A DNA stretch of 16,739 nucleotides from an uncultured Bacilli bacterium. GTDB taxonomy: Bacteria > Bacillota_I > Bacilli_A > RF39 > UBA660. This document shows positions 13,917 to 16,739 of this stretch, piece after piece. A program made the translations under genes and the position numbers. Position 1 is the stretch's first letter. Each line of letters begins with the position of its first letter. The stretch lies in the NCBI GenBank assembly GCA_910576925.1, contig CAJTKB010000034.1, positions 1 to 16,739 on the forward strand, read 5' to 3'. Under the pieces are notes generated by a model. The model made no database searches. It saw nothing but the letters and a program-made list of their open reading frames with translations, and was not told the origin of the DNA.

Positions 13917-16448
13917 ATGGCAAAAAAAACAGAAGCACAGGAAATAATTGAAAAAATAGAAGAATATACTCTAGAAGATATTATGGGTAAGCGTTTTGGA
14001 AGCTACTCAAAATATATTATTCAAGAACGTGCTATTCCTGATGCAAGAGATGGATTAAAACCTGTTCAAAGAAGAATTTTATACTCAATGTATCACGAGA
14101 AAAACACTTATGACAAACCATATAAGAAAAGCGCCTCAACTGTAGGAGATGTTATCGGTAAATATCATCCACATGGTGATACTTCGATATATGATGCAAT
14201 GGTTCATATGAGTCAAAATTGGAAAGCTAGAAATCCCTATATCGATATGCATGGTAATAATGGTAGTATAGACGGAGATAGTCCAGCAGCATATCGTTAT
14301 ACTGAAGCAAGACTTTCTAAGATTAGCAATGAGGTAGTAAGAGATCTAGACAAAGACACAGTAGAGTTTGCTCCTAACTTTGACGATTCTAAAACAGAAC
14401 CTACTGTCATGCCAACAAGATTTCCAGCTCTTCTTGTAAATGGTTCAACTGGTATTTCTGCTGGATATGCAACTAATATTCCTCCTCATAATCTAAATGA
14501 GGTAATAGATGCTACCATTCATAGAATAGATAATCCAACTAGTACCTTAGAACAACTAATGACTTATATAAAAGGTCCAGACTTCCCAACAGGTGCTATT
14601 ATAGAAGGAAAAAAAGGATTGATAGATGCTTATACTACAGGCAAAGGAAAAATAATCGTTCGTGCCAAAACTACTTTTGAAGAATCATCTGGAAAGACCT
14701 CTATTATAATCACAGAAATACCCTATGAGGTTAATAAGGCTCTTCTTGTTAAAAAAATAGACGATATTAGAATAGATAAGAGAATAGATGGTATATCTGA
14801 AGTAAGAGATGAATCAGCAAGTGATATAAGAATTGCAATAGATCTTAAAAAAGGAGCAAACAAGGATTTAATTTTAAACTATTTATTCAAAAACACTGAT
14901 ATGCAATCAAGTTATAATTTTAATATGATTGCAATAGTAAATAAATGCCCTAAACAATTAGGGTTAGAAGGTATGCTTGACGCTTTTATTGCCCATCAAA
15001 AAGAAGTTGTAACAAGAAGAACAAAGTTTGACCTTTTAACAGCCGAAAAGCGTTTACATATAGTAGAAGGATTGATTAAATGTTTATCTATCCTAGATGA
15101 AGTAATAAAGGTGATTCGTGCTAGTAAAAACAAAGCTGATGCTAAAGATAATCTAGTAAAAGAATTTTCTTTCACTTATGAACAAGCAGAAGCAATAGTT
15201 GTATTACAACTTTATAGACTTACTAATACAGATGTAAAGGAACTAGAAGAAGAATTAGAAAAGCTAAAGAAAATTGTAGCAGGACTTACTAAAATTCTTA
15301 ATAGCGAAATTGCTCTTAAAAAAGTAATGAAACAAGAACTTACTAAAATAAAAGAAGAATACAACACTCCAAGGATCACAGAAATTAGAGATGAAATTAC
15401 AGAAATTAAAATAGATACCACCGAAATGATAAATAAAGAAGATGTTATAGTGTCACTTACTAAAGATGGTTATATTAAAAGAACAAGTTTTAGAAGTTAT
15501 CAAGCATCAAACGAGACTCCAACTATTAAAGAAAACGATTTTATAATAGGATTATTTGAGATGAACACTTTAGATACATTACTTGTATTTACATCATATG
15601 GTAATTACTTGCACATTCCTGTTCATATGATTCCAGATTTAAAATGGAAAGATATGGGAAAACACATTTCTAACATAATAGTTGTAGAAGAAGGAGAAGA
15701 AATAATAACTTGTATTCCAGCATATGACTTTAAAAAAGATATAAATATAATCTTAGCTAGCAAAAATGGTATGATTAAACGTTGCGAACTTAAGAATTTT
15801 AAATTAAGTCGTTATTCCAAACCAGCAAGTTGTATGAAACTAAAAGAAGGTGATCTCCTAATCGATGCTATTAAAGAGGAAAAAGAAACAGTATTTATAA
15901 GTACTAAAAATGGTTATGGTTTATCATTTAAGACATCTGAAATACCAATAGTGGGAGTAAAGGCAGCTGGAGTTAAAGGAATAACTTTAAAAGATGATAA
16001 AGTAATAAGTGTTAATAATTTTTCATATTTAACTGATGAATATTTAACTGTAGTAACTAAAGAATCAACTGGAAAAAGAGTTAGATTAAATGAACTAGAT
16101 TTATCAACTAGAGCAAGAAAAGGCTTACTACTTTTAAGAGAAGTTAAATCTAAACCATACAAAATACTTAAAACGTTTATTGTTGATAACAAATCACATA
16201 TTGGGTTAAAAACTAAAGAAATAAATGAATTTAAACTCACTGAGTTACCAATATTAGATAGATACTCAACCGGAAAAGAACTAGTAAAAGAAACTAGCAC
16301 TAATGCATTTATAGTTAAAGAATTAATTCGTTCAAATACACCTGAAGATGAAGTAAAAATAATAGAAGATATAGAACCCAAAAAAGATAAAATAGACTTA
16401 AACGAAATAGATAATAGACTTCTAACAATAGATGACTTTATTAAATAA
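13917..16448 (+). CDS. parC: DNA topoisomerase IV subunit A
   Basis: ParC cuts and rejoins DNA in the ParC2-ParE2 complex. The 843-residue protein has the winged-helix breakage domain (IPDARDGLKPVQRRILYSM 40-58, KYHPHGDTSIYDAMVHMSQ 82-100) with catalytic Y128 in AAYRYTEARLS. A tower and coiled-coil region follows (about 360-490, including LEELEKLKKIVAGLTKI). After it comes a beta-pinwheel C-terminal domain whose blades contain VSLTKDGYIKRTS, LASKNGMIKRCELK and STKNGYGLSF. There is no GyrA-box QRRGGKG, which agrees with ParC. The quinolone-region positions equivalent to S80 and E84 are T89 and D93. GTAGGTGAG precedes the ATG, and it is co-transcribed with parE. Confidence 0.93.
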   Translation: MAKKTEAQEIIEKIEEYTLEDIMGKRFGSYSKYIIQERAIPDARDGLKPVQRRILYSMYHEKNTYDKPYKKSASTVGDVIGKYHPHGDTSIYDAMVHMSQNWKARNPYIDMHGNNGSIDGDSPAAYRYTEARLSKISNEVVRDLDKDTVEFAPNFDDSKTEPTVMPTRFPALLVNGSTGISAGYATNIPPHNLNEVIDATIHRIDNPTSTLEQLMTYIKGPDFPTGAIIEGKKGLIDAYTTGKGKIIVRAKTTFEESSGKTSIIITEIPYEVNKALLVKKIDDIRIDKRIDGISEVRDESASDIRIAIDLKKGANKDLILNYLFKNTDMQSSYNFNMIAIVNKCPKQLGLEGMLDAFIAHQKEVVTRRTKFDLLTAEKRLHIVEGLIKCLSILDEVIKVIRASKNKADAKDNLVKEFSFTYEQAEAIVVLQLYRLTNTDVKELEEELEKLKKIVAGLTKILNSEIALKKVMKQELTKIKEEYNTPRITEIRDEITEIKIDTTEMINKEDVIVSLTKDGYIKRTSFRSYQASNETPTIKENDFIIGLFEMNTLDTLLVFTSYGNYLHIPVHMIPDLKWKDMGKHISNIIVVEEGEEIITCIPAYDFKKDINIILASKNGMIKRCELKNFKLSRYSKPASCMKLKEGDLLIDAIKEEKETVFISTKNGYGLSFKTSEIPIVGVKAAGVKGITLKDDKVISVNNFSYLTDEYLTVVTKESTGKRVRLNELDLSTRARKGLLLLREVKSKPYKILKTFIVDNKSHIGLKTKEINEFKLTELPILDRYSTGKELVKETSTNAFIVKELIRSNTPEDEVKIIEDIEPKKDKIDLNEIDNRLLTIDDFIK

Positions 16449-16450
16449 GT

Positions 16451-16469
16451 CTTTTTTAATATAAAAAAG
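16451..16469 (+). terminator. weak AT-only hairpin after parC
   Basis: CTTTTTT (16451-16457) and AAAAAAG (16463-16469) are a perfect inverted repeat around a five-base loop, directly after the parC stop. The stem is almost pure A-T, so termination strength is doubtful. A second short inverted repeat, ACCTT/AAGGT at 16487-16501, follows without a T tract. Confidence 0.35.
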
Positions 16470-16570
16470 TATAAATAACTAAAATAACCTTTATTTAAGG
16501 TAAGCACCAACGATCTAATACTAAATTTACTTCTAATTTACTACTTTATAAAGAGACTTGATAAAGGATC

Positions 16571-16600
16571 TTGATATACTTTTGAAATTTAGAATATAAA
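16571..16600 (+). promoter_or_regulatory. candidate promoter for the gene starting at 16699
   Basis: TTGATA (16571-16576) and TATAAA (16595-16600) are 18 bases apart, giving a leader of roughly 90 bases before the next ATG. The remaining 250-base gap between parC and that gene shows no gene or RNA structure that I recognise. Confidence 0.3.
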
Positions 16601-16698
16601 ATATATAAAAATAAAATCAACCAATTTTTGCTGTGCTATTTAAAATAAAACGAGATTATGAGATAATATCGTTAGGAAAAATTTTTGAGGAGAAATAT

Positions 16699-16739
16699 AT
16701 GAATATTGATTTTAAAAATAAAGTAGTTTTAGTTACTGG
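16699..16739 (+). CDS. start of a Rossmann-fold (SDR-type) protein, partial
   Basis: Only 13 complete codons are in the window: MNIDFKNKVVLVT followed by GG, the first two bases of what is probably Gly. A short lead-in, then K-V-V-L-V-T-G, is the usual opening of short-chain dehydrogenase/reductase proteins, where TG begins the TGxxxGxG nucleotide-binding motif. GAGGAGAA at 16687-16694 fixes the ATG. The rest lies beyond the window, so substrate and subfamily cannot be judged, and another Rossmann protein is possible. Confidence 0.55.
   Translation, partial: MNIDFKNKVVLVT

Noticed and set aside
1..16739. CRISPR array, tRNA or rRNA genes.
   Set aside because: No regularly spaced repeat series and no tRNA- or rRNA-like sequence was seen on either strand.

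Overview
The window is AT-rich DNA from a low-GC Bacilli-type bacterium. The core gene order rbgA (ylqF) - rnhB - topA - xerC (codV), followed by a ComN-type small regulator and parE-parC, matches the Bacillus ylqF-rnhB-dprA-topA-trmFO-codV neighbourhood with several genes missing. ParE and ParC look like the Gram-positive enzymes. The condensed order and base composition would fit an uncultivated gut Bacilli or Mollicutes-like lineage, but the genus cannot be read from the sequence. The standard code fits: Trp is TGG, and CGA, CGG and AGG sit at Arg positions. All genes are on the + strand.

Region 1 (1-4759) is accessory DNA placed directly in front of rbgA. It reads as at least three head-to-tail cassettes. 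Each ends exactly where a repeated 'start module' begins (copies at 1321, 3349 and 4760): an ATG and about a dozen codons containing CGACAAAATTCGACAAAT and ending in TGGTT. The third copy is the actual 5' end of rbgA. The two upstream copies run instead into short 26-27 residue ORFs, then into a module in which a GATTACGA-type direct repeat recurs exactly 157 bp later, then into a TTG-started gene of a phage-antirepressor type. The three lead genes are KilA-N-associated (cut by the window edge), RhuM and BRO-N. Behind them come a small paralogous protein (cassettes 1 and 2) and a cargo gene: a DUF1835/DUF3658-like protein, a dCMP deaminase, or a start-less metallopeptidase remnant. No integrase or transposase is visible. 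This cassette array is the most unusual thing in the window.

Region 2 (4760-7120) holds rbgA, whose N-terminus appears to be supplied by the last cassette. It is followed by an unknown 108-residue protein and a diverged ClpA/ClpB-like AAA+ domain. That domain's natural upstream part lies in another frame, with an A7 run at the junction, and a TGA precedes it.

Region 3 (7121-16448) is core genome: a terminator and promoter, then rnhB, topA with its own promoter inside the end of rnhB, an unknown 260-residue gene overlapping xerC, a ComN-like gene, and the topoisomerase IV operon parE-parC. The window closes with an intergenic stretch and the first 13 codons of a Rossmann/SDR-type gene. Together the core genes handle ribosome assembly, RNA primer removal, supercoiling, and chromosome dimer resolution and decatenation.
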